Notes: a model not told the origin generated them from the letters alone. DNA of 64,000 nucleotides from Oscillatoriaceae cyanobacterium M7585_C2015_266 (GCA_015295835.1 DVEG01000005.1:248001-312000); one strand, 5' to 3'; positions 1 to 9,377 are shown, numbered from the stretch's first letter. A program made the numbers and translations.

Positions 1-2
1 TA

Positions 3-512
3 GCTCTGGCTGTGCCTTCTGTAATAATTGGTTTCGTGGGCACCCCTTTTGCTAATTACTTCGAGGAGTTCATTTATCCCCCCAGGGAGACACTTTCTAC
101 AGCAATAGAACACGCGCAAGAATTTAACTTAACCGAATTCCTGGTAATGGGCAGTTCTTCGGTGGGAATTGCTTTGATTGGAATTATTCTGGCTTCGCTA
201 ATGTATCTATATCACAAGATAGATGCAGGAGCGATCGCCGAAAAAATCAAACCCCTCTACCTCTTCTCCCGCAATAAATGGTACCTGGACGATATCAACG
301 ACTTCCTCTTCGTCCAAGGCTGTCGCCGTCTCGCCAGACAAGTAATGGAAGTTGACTATCGCGTTGTCGATGGAGTCGTAAATCTCACCGGCTTGATAAC
401 CATGTTTAGTGGCGAAGGCTTGAAATACTTTGAAACCGGTCGCGCTCAATTCTATGCCCTCATCGTATTTGGAGCAGTTTTAGGCATGGTTATCGTCTTC
501 GGCGTAACTTAA
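3..512 (+). CDS. ndhF: NAD(P)H-quinone oxidoreductase subunit 5 (NdhF), C-terminal part
   Basis: This is the C-terminal part of the large proton-pumping antiporter-like subunit of thylakoid NDH-1, used in cyclic electron flow and respiration. The frame is open at the left window edge, so the start lies outside; the GTG at 12 is an internal Val. Visible are the conserved stretch around GFVGTPFANYFEEFIYPP, a membrane segment, the DDINDFLF region and a last hydrophobic helix that ends the protein. About three quarters of the gene is missing because of the window boundary, not because of a break. ndhD follows on the same strand, the usual cyanobacterial ndhF1-ndhD1 order. The call rests on family recognition. 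Confidence 0.93.
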   Translation, partial: ALAVPSVIIGFVGTPFANYFEEFIYPPRETLSTAIEHAQEFNLTEFLVMGSSSVGIALIGIILASLMYLYHKIDAGAIAEKIKPLYLFSRNKWYLDDINDFLFVQGCRRLARQVMEVDYRVVDGVVNLTGLITMFSGEGLKYFETGRAQFYALIVFGAVLGMVIVFGVT

Positions 513-623
513 GGCGTAATTTAATAACAAGCAGGGCACTCCGAGGCGTGCCCTACTGCCCTTAATTAATAAATCCTTAATCTAAAACGCTTCGGCACTA
601 ATACCTGTTTAGTGATAATGATG

Positions 624-664
624 AGGGGCAATGTATTAAGCGTCATTGCCCCTGGTTTTTTTTA
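624..664 (+). terminator. Rho-independent terminator between ndhF and ndhD
   Basis: A perfect 10-bp stem (AGGGGCAATG with CATTGCCCCT, loop 634-643) is followed after GG by a run of T. A second GC-rich hairpin, AGGGCAC/GTGCCCT, lies at 533-554 without a T run. They suggest that ndhF and ndhD are at least partly separate transcripts. Confidence 0.75.
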
Positions 665-690
665 AAAAGTTAACATCTGGTACTTAATCT

Positions 691-2277
691 ATGCCTTGGC
701 TAACCACGATTATTTTGTTCCCGATCGCAGCATCCCTGCTCATCCCGCTGCTGCCCGATAAAGACGGCAAGACAGTGCGTTGGTACGCCCTAATTGTCGG
801 GCTAGTTGACTTTGCCCTGATTATCTATGCTTTCTATACTGATTACGATTTCAGCAATCCAGGGCTACAGCTAGTCGAAAGCTATTCCTGGGTGCCCCAG
901 ATAGATTTAAATTGGTCGGTGGGAGCAGATGGCTTGTCCATGCCCCTGATCATGCTCACCGGCTTTATAACAACTCTGGCAATTTTAGCCGCATGGCCAG
1001 TAACCCTAAAGCCCAAACTTTTTTACTTTTTAATGCTAGCCATGTATGGCGGTCAAATAGCTGTGTTCGCCGTCCAGGATATGCTGTTATTTTTCCTGGT
1101 TTGGGAACTGGAGTTAATTCCTGTTTACCTACTACTTGCTATCTGGGGTGGTTACAAGCGCCAATACGCAGCTACAAAGTTTATCCTCTACACGGCGGGG
1201 GGTTCCCTATTCATTTTAGTGGCTGGGCTGACTATGGCTTTCTACGGCGATACAGTAACTTTCGATATGAGAGCCCTTGCCACTAAGCAATACCCCCTCA
1301 ATTTTCAACTCTGGCTCTACGCTGCCTTCTTTATTGCTTACGCCGTTAAACTGCCGATTATCCCTTTTCACACTTGGCTGCCAGATGCTCACGGTGAGGC
1401 AACAGCTCCGGTTCACATGTTACTGGCGGGAATTCTGCTGAAAATGGGCGGCTACGCTCTCATTCGCATGAATGTTGGCATGCTTCCCGATGCCCATGTG
1501 GTGTTGGCGCCGATTTTGGTAGTTTTGGGGGTAGTGAATATTATCTATGCGGCACTGACTTCTTTTGCCCAGCGCAACCTTAAACGCAAGATTGCTTATT
1601 CGTCAATTTCCCACATGGGGTTCGTGACTATAGGAATTGCCTCGTTTACTGATTTGGGAATGAGCGGTGCGGTGCTACAAATGGTGTCGCACGGTTTGAT
1701 TGGGGCAAGTTTATTCTTTTTGGTGGGAGCAACTTATGATCGCACTCACACTCTCATGCTTGATGAAATGGGAGGTGTGGGGCAAAAAATGCGCAAAATC
1801 TTCGCCATGTGGACTGCTTGCTCTCTAGCTTCATTAGCACTACCGGGAATGAGTGGGTTTGTGGCAGAGTTGATGGTGTTTGTCGGCTTTGCTACAAGCG
1901 ATGTTTATAACCCGATTTTTAAGGTTGTGGTAATCTTTCTGGCAGCAGTAGGGGTGATTCTCACGCCTATTTACCTACTTTCTATGCTGCGCGAGATTTT
2001 CTACGGGGAGGAAAATAAAGAATTGGTAGAACATGAGGTTCTCGTCGATGCTGAACCGCGTGAGGTGTTTATCATCGCTTCTCTGTTGGTACCGATTATT
2101 GGTATTGGCTTATATCCCAAAATCGTTACTCAAATGTACGATGCGACTACGCATCAGGTAACGGAAAAGGCAAGAGAGTCACTGCCAAAGCTGGCGCAGC
2201 AGGAACCGACAAAGCATATGGCTTCCCTTTGGTTAGAAAAAAAGCCGCTTTTGAAAGCGCCGCCAATTGGGAAATAA
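691..2277 (+). CDS. ndhD: NAD(P)H-quinone oxidoreductase chain 4 (NdhD)
   Basis: Membrane subunit M/4 of the NDH-1 complex and one of its three antiporter-like proton channels. The 528-residue length fits NdhD. It is hydrophobic throughout, with some 14 predicted membrane helices. The quinone-oxidoreductase core is recognisable around residues 130-330, with [18 protein letters not shown] carrying the conserved Glu, [21 protein letters not shown], and [14 protein letters not shown]. The charged C-terminal tail is normal for the family. The ATG at 691 opens directly into a hydrophobic helix. With ndhF upstream it matches an ndhF1/ndhD1 pair of NDH-1L. The paralogue number (D1 versus D2) is inferred from the pairing, not seen directly. 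Confidence 0.95.
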   Translation: MPWLTTIILFPIAASLLIPLLPDKDGKTVRWYALIVGLVDFALIIYAFYTDYDFSNPGLQLVESYSWVPQIDLNWSVGADGLSMPLIMLTGFITTLAILAAWPVTLKPKLFYFLMLAMYGGQIAVFAVQDMLLFFLVWELELIPVYLLLAIWGGYKRQYAATKFILYTAGGSLFILVAGLTMAFYGDTVTFDMRALATKQYPLNFQLWLYAAFFIAYAVKLPIIPFHTWLPDAHGEATAPVHMLLAGILLKMGGYALIRMNVGMLPDAHVVLAPILVVLGVVNIIYAALTSFAQRNLKRKIAYSSISHMGFVTIGIASFTDLGMSGAVLQMVSHGLIGASLFFLVGATYDRTHTLMLDEMGGVGQKMRKIFAMWTACSLASLALPGMSGFVAELMVFVGFATSDVYNPIFKVVVIFLAAVGVILTPIYLLSMLREIFYGEENKELVEHEVLVDAEPREVFIIASLLVPIIGIGLYPKIVTQMYDATTHQVTEKARESLPKLAQQEPTKHMASLWLEKKPLLKAPPIGK

Positions 2278-2366
2278 ATATTTTTCCCTCTAGCTTTCCT
2301 TTCTGCAAAAAATGCCAATAAATAATGTGAGTTTAATCGCTTTCTATATTTTGTAATATTAGCTAA

Positions 2367-2396
2367 AGCTCCTCGATACTGAGGAGCTATTTTTCC
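2367..2396 (+). terminator. Rho-independent terminator of ndhD
   Basis: A perfect 8-bp stem AGCTCCTC/GAGGAGCT with a 6-nt loop is followed by ATTTTT. It lies 90 bp after the ndhD stop. Confidence 0.85.
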
Positions 2397-2493
2397 CCTA
2401 TAATACTAAAATTCATCGTATTAACCACGCGTGGTGCGATCGCACTTTAGAGATTTCGCCAAACACTCACATATCCCAAAATAAAACACCATA

Positions 2494-2524
2494 ACAAAAA
2501 ACTGACCGACTTTTAACCGGTCAG
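2494..2524 (-). terminator. Rho-independent terminator of the RTX gene
   Basis: Read on the minus strand, CTGACCG pairs with CGGTCAG around an A/T-rich loop and is followed by a run of six T. It lies about 75 bp past the RTX stop codon and converges on the ndhD terminator. Confidence 0.8.
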
Positions 2525-2598
2525 CATTTTACAAAAATTTTACAAAAATTTTATTCAAACTGAGGAATGTTCATACATTCCCCAGCCGCTTCCTAAAT

Positions 2599-4827
2599 CT
2601 AGACAACTGTAAAACTCGCCGATGTAACTTGAGAAGCTTGGACACCGATTAAAACAGCCAACACTTCATCAGTACCAGCCAGCTTAATCAGAGTATCCGC
2701 AGCTTGAGGGCCACTGCCTTGAACAATTTCGAGTTGCTCGAAGGTCAAACCACCTGACAAACTCAAAACATCTTCGCCGATGACGAAATCGACGATAGAA
2801 TCGGTTCCCAAACCAGAGGCGAGTTCAAAAGTATCACTACCAGCCCCACCGATCAGTACATCTTGACCTTCACCGCCAATCAGGGTGTCATCCCCCATGT
2901 CACCATAGATAATATCATCACCCAAGTCGCCATACAAGACGTCGTTATCCTTACCACCCCGGATAATATCGTTATTCTTACCGCCGTAGATGGTATCGTT
3001 ACCGGTGTTGCCGTAGAGTTCGTCGTTTTCGGTATTGCCGTAGAGTTCGTCGTCGCCCTCACCGCCAACTGTGGTATCAACGCCCTGTCCACCGATCGCA
3101 GTGTCGTCGCCGATGTCGCCATTAACTACGTCATCGCCTTCGTCACCGTTGGCGATGTCATCGCCCTTACCAGCGCAGAGGCTATCGCTGCCGGTGCCGC
3201 CTTCCAGAGAGTCGCTGTCTACGTTGCCGTATAAAGTATCATTGCCATCGCCACCAAGTACGGTATCAGAGCCTTGTCCACCGATCGCAGTGTCATCACC
3301 AGCTTCACCGAGGACACTGTCATCGCCCATGTCACCGCAAACGGTATCCTCGCCTTCGCCGCCGGCAACCGTATCTTCATCCTTACCGCCAGCGATGCTG
3401 TCGTTGCCGGTGCCGCCCTCTATGGAGTCGTCACCTGTATTGCCATAAGTGGTGTCATCACCTTCGCCGCCGCCTAAGGTGTCATTACCCGTTCCGCCAA
3501 CACAGGTATCATCGCCAGCATCGCCACTGCTAGAGTCATCCCCTTCGCCGCCGACTAGGGAATCACTACCTTCGCCGCCAACAGTGGTATCATCACCCGC
3601 GTCACCGCAGAGGGTATCGTCACCTACTTCGCCGTTGAGGGAATCATCGCCTTCGTCGCCAGAAACCAAGTCGTTGCCTGCGCCTGCGTTAATGGTGTCA
3701 TCTTCTGCGCTGCCGTTGATGGTATCGTCTCCTTCGGTTCCGACGATTGTGTCATCTCCCTCAACACCGCCACCTGGTAATTCACCACTACCACCGTCTT
3801 CGCTACCGCTGGGGAGGGTGTCATTGCCGCTTCCGCTGGGGAGGGTGTCATCGCCGCTTCCGCTGGGGAGGGTGTCATTGCCGCTTCCGCTGGGGAGGGT
3901 GTCATCGCCGCTTCCGCTGGGGAGGGTGTCATCGCCTTCGCCGCCCTCAAGGGTTTCGTTACCGATCAGTTGGTCTTCAGGATGTTGGTCAATGACTTGC
4001 TTGGCCTTTTCCAACAAGTCCTTGCCTACATCTACTTGGCGCCAATCTTTGTTGGGGTCAATATATTCATCTAGTTTTACTGCATTACCCTTAGCGCCTG
4101 TGACTTGGAAGATAAAGTCGTTGTAGTCTTTGTCTGAACCTTGCTTGGCTGGTATGTCTTCCATTACGAAAACACTGCCATGCCCAGTTACGTCGGCGAT
4201 TTGTCCTCCTTGGAAGTCGCCGTTTGGGTTAGCAGCATCAATGGAAAACAGCGGACGCTTTTTAGGATCGTTCAGCAGCCCCGGATCTTTATCTACTTCT
4301 TCAAACGTGCCATTGGGAACGATGATTACAGCAAACGTATCCCCAGGTTCCATCTTGAAAGGAGGCTTTTGTTTGTGCTCTCCTTTGTTGAAATCGTCTT
4401 CCCAAGGAAGTTTGCCGCTAAATTGTGCTCCTTCAGTGAGGTCATCAATAACTAAATAACCTTCTGTAGAATTGCTTAGGACTCTGCGAACCGCTTCTTG
4501 GATAAATTCTTCAGAGCCAGGTTCGAGATTTTCCATCCCTTTTAGGCTGAAAATACCGACTTGACCTACATAGCCGCCGCCATCCCACAGCCAGTTGATG
4601 GTGACTTCACCTTTTGGTCCTATTTTAAAGGTTCCTGGTTGAATACTCATACTGCCATTCGACGAGTTGTTTTGGTTACTTGTGGTAGTGAAGAAAATTT
4701 TGTTGTCTTCTGTATTTTCGTTTTGGTCTCCAGAGTCTTCGCTACCTGGCAATGTTTCATTCAAATTTTCTTCGGGTTGTTTATTTTCGTTTTCTTCTTT
4801 GATAGGTTCATTTGTTACTTCTGGCAT
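2599..4827 (-). CDS. DUF4114 and RTX (hemolysin-type Ca-binding repeat) protein
   Basis: A large acidic, probably secreted protein of 742 aa. Residues 1-60 are Glu/Asn-rich. A DUF4114-like domain follows at about 170-265, with its typical ending around DKDYNDFIFQVTG. Next comes a linker of five near-identical nonapeptides (DDTLPSGSG type), then about 33 RTX nonapeptides (GGxGxDxUx, Ca-binding beta-roll) to about residue 670, and the C-terminal cap common in cyanobacterial RTX proteins. No N-terminal signal peptide is seen, which fits type I secretion through a C-terminal signal; that is inference, and no transporter lies nearby. Many repeats carry Thr, Ser or even Cys at the hydrophobic position. 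The ATG at 4827 has a GGGAG about 9 nt upstream. The cellular role (surface layer, adhesion or motility) is unknown. Confidence 0.85.
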   Translation of the reverse strand: MPEVTNEPIKEENENKQPEENLNETLPGSEDSGDQNENTEDNKIFFTTTSNQNNSSNGSMSIQPGTFKIGPKGEVTINWLWDGGGYVGQVGIFSLKGMENLEPGSEEFIQEAVRRVLSNSTEGYLVIDDLTEGAQFSGKLPWEDDFNKGEHKQKPPFKMEPGDTFAVIIVPNGTFEEVDKDPGLLNDPKKRPLFSIDAANPNGDFQGGQIADVTGHGSVFVMEDIPAKQGSDKDYNDFIFQVTGAKGNAVKLDEYIDPNKDWRQVDVGKDLLEKAKQVIDQHPEDQLIGNETLEGGEGDDTLPSGSGDDTLPSGSGNDTLPSGSGDDTLPSGSGNDTLPSGSEDGGSGELPGGGVEGDDTIVGTEGDDTINGSAEDDTINAGAGNDLVSGDEGDDSLNGEVGDDTLCGDAGDDTTVGGEGSDSLVGGEGDDSSSGDAGDDTCVGGTGNDTLGGGEGDDTTYGNTGDDSIEGGTGNDSIAGGKDEDTVAGGEGEDTVCGDMGDDSVLGEAGDDTAIGGQGSDTVLGGDGNDTLYGNVDSDSLEGGTGSDSLCAGKGDDIANGDEGDDVVNGDIGDDTAIGGQGVDTTVGGEGDDELYGNTENDELYGNTGNDTIYGGKNNDIIRGGKDNDVLYGDLGDDIIYGDMGDDTLIGGEGQDVLIGGAGSDTFELASGLGTDSIVDFVIGEDVLSLSGGLTFEQLEIVQGSGPQAADTLIKLAGTDEVLAVLIGVQASQVTSASFTVV
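3811..3945 (+). repeat. 27-bp tandem repeat, five units, inside the RTX gene
   Basis: Units start at 3811, 3838, 3865, 3892 and 3919 (GGGGAGGGTGTCAT...). They differ almost only by a synonymous T/C and encode the DTLPSGSGD-type linker on the minus strand. The near-identity at DNA level indicates recent expansion or gene conversion and a length-variable site. Confidence 0.9.
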
Positions 4828-5763
4828 TTTTCGACTCCCTTGATTGACTCCTAGGTGTTGTTATTTTATGTTAATTATTTTTTAGATATAGATGCTAATA
4901 CCCTGACATTTATCCTTTTTTATGTTTGGCGGTAACCAGATTTTTTTATATCTAGCTCCGTTTTCCCCTATAAATCGGCTGTTTTGTCAATCTCTTACAA
5001 AAAGCTGAATTCGCTGTTCGCCTAAGAGGTAAGAATTTTTCTGTTTCAATTTGTTCCCATTTTTACTATTTTTATTTCTTATACCTCAAAGAAATATTAT
5101 ATATTTTCTACTTATAAGATTGATTTATTAGTAAAAATACGGTAAATTTTTTAAATTTTTTGTAAAATAAATATATTTAAATTTTTTAAATAGCAAAAAT
5201 ATCATTAAAATTACGGAAATAATTTCTGGAGATAAGCTATCTGTAAACTAGGTAAAGGCATTTCTGCTGATGTAAGATTTATAGTTGTCAGTATTTTTTC
5301 AGTGAAATTACGGTAAGATAGGTATGCAGCAGCGCCTATGGATAATACCCATATCGAATGGATGAGCTTTCCCGATCATAAGGAAGAGTAATTGCTTTGT
5401 TTTGTTCCTGCAAAGGGGATGTAGAAATAAGGGCAGTCACTTGCACTCGGCTGTTTCTTGATACGATTTGCGCTTTGAAAGTATTGAAAGTAAAGATTTA
5501 TTAGATTTATTACTCTTCTGCTGGCTTCCCCCTTAATTTAATTGCAAGCTAACTGAGCGCTCGCCATATTGGTAATCATTTAGACTTGACAAAATAGATT
5601 TAATGTGATAAGAATAAGATTTATAGGCAAATTGGTAGGCAAATTGGTAGGCAATGTAGAGAGAAACCAGGTTTCTTGTTTCGGTAGCTAAGATATGCGC
5701 TCGCAAGTCAGACTAGAAACTTAGTTTTAAATTTATGGGTAATAGGATATGGGTAATGGGATA
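4828..5763. other. 936-bp AT-rich non-coding spacer
   Basis: The 5' regions of the RTX gene and the downstream end of the lpx operon meet here. The sequence is very AT-rich (5040-5220). It holds a 12-bp direct repeat TAGGCAAATTGG twice plus a partial third copy (5624-5656), one copy of the GAAACCNGGTTTC family (about 5663), and two GCGCTCGC octamers (5557, 5697). No ORF with credible coding character was found. Confidence 0.5.
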
Positions 5764-6978
5764 CTAAAGTTTAAAGTTTCTTTTTTCTGCGATAATTTGA
5801 ATAATCTCCCAAGCGGCGCGCTCGCAAGCTCCAGTCTCCCCTAGTGATTGACGCACTTGTTGGTAGTCTGTCAACATTTGCTGACGAACTTTGTTATTGT
5901 ACAGGATTTCCAGCACTGAGCGTACTATATTTGCTGCTGTAGCTTGCTCTTGTAGAAATTCTGGCACGACTGGCTGCATTTGCACCAGATTTGGTGGAGA
6001 CATAAACGGGATAGAAAAGTTGAAAAAATTGCGAGCAATCCACCAAGTAAAAGGATGCACTCGGTAAACTACAACTTGCGGCACATTTAAAAGAGCAAGC
6101 TCAAGGTTGACTGTACCAGATTTTGCGAGCGCTAAATCCGCTGCCGCTAGTACCTCAGGAGTTTTTTCCGACACCAGCGTTGCCTGAAGAGAATACTGAG
6201 CAAGCGCCTTTTCCAAGGGAAGACGCAATTTTTCCAAAGACAGAGGAATCCAGTAATGAACTTGCGGTAATTTTTCTTGAAGTTGTTTTGCCGCCTCAAA
6301 TATTACTGGTAAAAGATATTTAACTTCTTGCTGACGCGAACAAGGTAACAATGCGATCGCAATTTCACTTGCTGCAATTCCCAGACTAGCCCTTGCTTGC
6401 TCACGTTTAGGAAATTCTTGCAAGCGATCAAGTAAAGGATGACCCACCCATTTTACTTGTGCTCCCTGCTTTTGAAAATAGCGAGCTTCTTCAGGGAAAA
6501 TTGCCAGTAGTTTATCAATTACATTTACCATACGTTTGACATCGCGATCAGAAGGTGTCCACACCCACATCTGTGGCGCGATGTAATAAACTATTGGCAC
6601 TTGCGGTAAATGCTGTTTAACATAAGTACATATGTTCATATTTGGTCCGATGTAGTCGATTGGCACTATTACATCGGGCGGGTGCGAGCGCAGGTATTGT
6701 TGAGCGCGACGTTGTATTTGGAGCGTAGGCCAAATATGGGGCAATGCTTCCAAAAGCCCCATAGAGCCGATGCTGCTAGTATCTCCTATAATAGTAGCGC
6801 CAGCAGCTGCCATTTTTGGTCCTCCTAGCGCTACTATTTCTAACTTTACGCCTACGGCATTAGCTTTTCGATAAAGTGCATCAATTAGCAGTGCTCCTTG
6901 GAGGTCGCCAGATACTTCTCCCGTGCTAATAAAAATCTGCCAGGATGACGAAAGATTTCTTAAGGTACCTTTGCTCAT
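5764..6978 (-). CDS. lpxB: Lipid-A-disaccharide synthase LpxB
   Basis: Glycosyltransferase family 19 enzyme that joins UDP-2,3-diacylglucosamine and lipid X to form the lipid A disaccharide at the inner membrane. The 404-aa length is normal. The N-terminal motif STGEVSGDLQGA (about residues 18-29), GGPKMAAAGA, PIDYIGPN, YYIAPQMWVW and GHPLLDRL are diagnostic. The start overlaps the lpxA stop by 4 bp (ATGA), implying translational coupling. It is the last gene of the minus-strand bamA-lpxC-fabZ-lpxA-lpxB operon. No terminator is obvious directly after it. Confidence 0.95.
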   Translation of the reverse strand: MSKGTLRNLSSSWQIFISTGEVSGDLQGALLIDALYRKANAVGVKLEIVALGGPKMAAAGATIIGDTSSIGSMGLLEALPHIWPTLQIQRRAQQYLRSHPPDVIVPIDYIGPNMNICTYVKQHLPQVPIVYYIAPQMWVWTPSDRDVKRMVNVIDKLLAIFPEEARYFQKQGAQVKWVGHPLLDRLQEFPKREQARASLGIAASEIAIALLPCSRQQEVKYLLPVIFEAAKQLQEKLPQVHYWIPLSLEKLRLPLEKALAQYSLQATLVSEKTPEVLAAADLALAKSGTVNLELALLNVPQVVVYRVHPFTWWIARNFFNFSIPFMSPPNLVQMQPVVPEFLQEQATAANIVRSVLEILYNNKVRQQMLTDYQQVRQSLGETGACERAAWEIIQIIAEKRNFKL

Positions 6979-7790
6979 GGTTCTTCATCCTGCATCTTTT
7001 TTTTCCCGGGAATTAGTCCTCGTCTTCCTTGCATCTGAGACATTTTCAAGAATCGAATCAGATGAAGCACGTGTTCGTTTTCGGCAATTGCTTCTAACGA
7101 GGCGATCGCCTGATTAAGAGTTAATCCACTGCGATAAAGAATTCTAAATGCCTGTTTGAGATTTTTAGTATCTTCAGGAGTCAACCCAGCACGTTTAATG
7201 CCTACAAAATTAAGACTGCGGATGCGGGAAGGGTTACCTTCTACGAGCATATAGGGGGGTACATCGCGATCAATTCGACTCATTCCCCCTACCATTGCCA
7301 TACAACCAATGTGAACAAATTGATGGATGCCCAAAACTCCACCAATTACTGCCCGTGATTCAATGTGTACATGCCCTGCTAAAGAAACAGAATTAGAAAT
7401 TACTACGCGATCGGCAATCTTGCAGTTATGCGCGACATGAACATAAGCCATCAATAAATTGCCGTTTCCGATTTCCGTTATTTCTCCTAAACCTGTTGCT
7501 CGGTTAATAGTAACGTACTCACGAATTATATTATCGTCACCAATTTTTACAAAACTCACTGAGCCATCATATTTAAGATCTTGCGGTTCCAAACCAATCG
7601 CGGCTCCGGGAAAAATTTGATTGCGAGCGCCTATTTCTGTGCGCCCTTCGATTACCGCGTGGGCACCCACCTTTGTTTCCGGGCCAATTTTTACATATTC
7701 TCCGATTACTGCATAAGCCCCCACCTGCACCGTCGGGTGTAGTTGAGCGCTTGGGTGAATAACAGCCGTGGGATGTATCAAAGTTTTCAT
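6975..7790 (-). CDS. lpxA: Acyl-ACP--UDP-N-acetylglucosamine O-acyltransferase LpxA
   Basis: Catalyses the first step of lipid A synthesis, transfer of a 3-hydroxyacyl chain from ACP to UDP-GlcNAc. It shows the left-handed beta-helix of hexapeptide repeats (HPTAVIHPSAQLHPTVQVG onward), the catalytic His in VHVAHNCKIADR, and a C-terminal helical domain. I prefer the ATG at 7790, whose product begins MKTLIHPTAVIHP as expected for the family. The frame stays open to an ATG at 7847, but the extra 19 residues look like translated spacer. Neither start has a strong Shine-Dalgarno sequence. fabZ lies directly upstream and lpxB overlaps by 4 bp. Confidence 0.95.
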   Translation of the reverse strand: MKTLIHPTAVIHPSAQLHPTVQVGAYAVIGEYVKIGPETKVGAHAVIEGRTEIGARNQIFPGAAIGLEPQDLKYDGSVSFVKIGDDNIIREYVTINRATGLGEITEIGNGNLLMAYVHVAHNCKIADRVVISNSVSLAGHVHIESRAVIGGVLGIHQFVHIGCMAMVGGMSRIDRDVPPYMLVEGNPSRIRSLNFVGIKRAGLTPEDTKNLKQAFRILYRSGLTLNQAIASLEAIAENEHVLHLIRFLKMSQMQGRRGLIPGKKKMQDEEP

Positions 7791-7873
7791 AGGAGTTTTG
7801 ATTTGAGAATGTTGAGTGTTAAGTTGAAGAGGCATTTGACTCATCACTCAACACTTTTTACTCCTGACATTTT

Positions 7874-8422
7874 TCAGTCCACGAGGGAAAACATCAGTTC
7901 TCCCTCTGTTACCAATTGGCCATCTACTTCAGCGCGACCCTGCATTTTTCCAAAACGGCGCTGTTTGACGCAAATCAGTTCTACTTTCATCACCAGTTGA
8001 TCACCAGGTACTACGGGTTTACGAAATCGAACTTTATCAATACCTGCAAACATAAAAAATCCTTCCGGCAGATTAGGCAACTGAGTGAGAACCACGCCGC
8101 CTACTTGGGCCATTGCCTCTACTATTAGTACACCGGGCATGATCGGACGCCCTGGGAAATGCCCTTGAAAATAAGGTTCGTTGAAGGTGACATTTTTAAT
8201 GCCGACAGCTCTTTCTCCGGGAATGTACTCAATAATTCTATCTACTAGGGCAAATGGATAGCGATGAGGTAAAAGTTTCTGAATTTCTTCGACAGTCAAT
8301 ACTGTTTTAGCGGTTTTTGTTGCAGCAGTAGTAGAAGCACTCTGTGTAAGATTACTTTCCGGCTGTTTTACAGAAGCGGCAGCTGAGGAATTGGATAAAT
8401 CAAGGTCAGTCAGCGTGGACAT
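7874..8422 (-). CDS. fabZ: 3-hydroxyacyl-ACP dehydratase FabZ
   Basis: Hot-dog-fold dehydratase of type II fatty acid synthesis. It competes with LpxA for 3-hydroxyacyl-ACP, which explains its place in lpx operons. The catalytic His is in [14 protein letters not shown] and the catalytic Glu in [13 protein letters not shown]; the tunnel motif [11 protein letters not shown] lies between them. The protein has 182 aa, with a Ser/Thr/Ala-rich N-terminal extension of about 40 residues before the fold. Such extensions are common in cyanobacterial annotations, and a later start cannot be excluded. The 124-bp gap to lpxC is occupied by the dispersed element described separately. Confidence 0.95.
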   Translation of the reverse strand: MSTLTDLDLSNSSAAASVKQPESNLTQSASTTAATKTAKTVLTVEEIQKLLPHRYPFALVDRIIEYIPGERAVGIKNVTFNEPYFQGHFPGRPIMPGVLIVEAMAQVGGVVLTQLPNLPEGFFMFAGIDKVRFRKPVVPGDQLVMKVELICVKQRRFGKMQGRAEVDGQLVTEGELMFSLVD

Positions 8423-8460
8423 GTTTAGTCGTTTTCTGGTATGATTTGTTTATTACTAAT

Positions 8461-8571
8461 GGCGGTGAAGTTGTCAAACCGATGGCTAGTATGTTCTCTT
8501 GACTATAGAGAAAAGAGAGTGCTCGCCAGTCAAGTGGTGACAATTTCTAAACCCCTATTAGGGATTGAAAC
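8461..8571 (+). repeat. Dispersed element, copy A (CRISPR-repeat-like end)
   Basis: A block of about 111 bp that aligns end to end with 29943-30055 and, with an internal deletion, with 11828-11884. It begins GCGGTGAAGTTGTCAAACC and ends CCCCTATTAGGGATTGAAAC. On the minus strand this end reads GTTTCAATCCCTAATAGGGG, like the start of many cyanobacterial 36-37-nt CRISPR repeats. A CCCTATTAGGG palindrome sits inside. There is no array, spacer or cas gene nearby. The copy carries the last codons of lpxC. Confidence 0.75.
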
Positions 8572-9377
8572 AGTTGCACGTGCAATTTATGACTTGCTTT
8601 GTAGGCGATGATGTGTGCTGAAGGAAATTTTCCTAGCAAACTGATATCTCCTACTAAGTCTAAGATTTTATGACGAACTGGTTCGTTTGCAAATCTCAGT
8701 GGCGGATTTAGCCATCCTTCGGCTCCGCAAACTAGGGCATTGTCTAAGCTTCCGCCTTTGATTAATCCTTGGGCCAAAAGTTGGTCAATTTGATGGGCGA
8801 GGCCAAATGTACGGGCGGGGGCTATTTCTGTGATAAAGGAAGAAGGAGATAGAACCCAACTGTACCACTGTTGGCCGATCGCAGGCAATTCAAAATCGAT
8901 CGCGTAGCTGAATCGGGTTTTTTCTGCAGGTAGAGCGGCAACAAAGGCGTCGCCTTCATGTACCCAAATAGGGGATGTAAGGGAGAGGCAGGGAGGGGAA
9001 GAAGTTGTTTTAGTTTCAGACAATCCCACATCAGCGATCGCTTCTGCCCAAAGTTTAGCTGAGCCATCAAGCAATGGCACTTCTGGGCCATCTATTTCAA
9101 TCCTAGCGTTATCCACTCCCATCGCTGCTAGTGCCGCTAGTAAGTGTTCAACGGTTCTGACGCTGGCATTTTCATTTGCTAATTCGGTTGATAAAACAGT
9201 TTGACGCACATATTTCCAGTGAGCAGGGATAATAGGGGAGCCGGGAAGATCAGTTCTTACGAAATAGCGTCCTTTTCCTGTTGAGTCTGGCAGAACTCGA
9301 ACTTTGGCGAGCGCTCCTGAGTGCAGCCCCACCCCCGACAGTTCAAACTCATCCGCCAAAGTATACTCAGTTTTCAT
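8547..9377 (-). CDS. lpxC: UDP-3-O-acyl-N-acetylglucosamine deacetylase LpxC
   Basis: Zn-dependent deacetylase, the committed step of lipid A synthesis. It shows SGVGLHSG near the N terminus, the metal His in [26 protein letters not shown], and the [15 protein letters not shown] motif with the second His and Asp ligands. I place the start at the ATG at 9377, 8 bp after the bamA stop, giving about 276 aa beginning [18 protein letters not shown]. The upstream ATG at 9446 would overlap bamA by 59 bp. The last seven codons (FQSLIGV) and the stop lie inside dispersed element A, so the C terminus was replaced or extended by that repeat. Confidence 0.94.
   Translation of the reverse strand: MKTEYTLADEFELSGVGLHSGALAKVRVLPDSTGKGRYFVRTDLPGSPIIPAHWKYVRQTVLSTELANENASVRTVEHLLAALAAMGVDNARIEIDGPEVPLLDGSAKLWAEAIADVGLSETKTTSSPPCLSLTSPIWVHEGDAFVAALPAEKTRFSYAIDFELPAIGQQWYSWVLSPSSFITEIAPARTFGLAHQIDQLLAQGLIKGGSLDNALVCGAEGWLNPPLRFANEPVRHKILDLVGDISLLGKFPSAHIIAYKASHKLHVQLFQSLIGV

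Larger units (their letters stand above)
2278..2598. other. Convergent intergenic spacer with two terminators
   Basis: The space between the convergent ndhD and RTX genes holds the two terminators listed separately and one HIP1 site (GCGATCGC). No coding sequence is seen. Confidence 0.7.

Noticed and set aside
3449-4126. 225-aa plus-strand ORF opposite the RTX gene
   Set aside because: It arises from repetitive GC-rich Asp/Gly codons on the minus strand, and its product is a Ser/Pro repeat with no domain. The DUF4114/RTX reading is clearly correct.
8549-8571. CRISPR array
   Set aside because: Only single repeat-like halves occur, with no spacers, no regular spacing and no cas genes in 64 kb.
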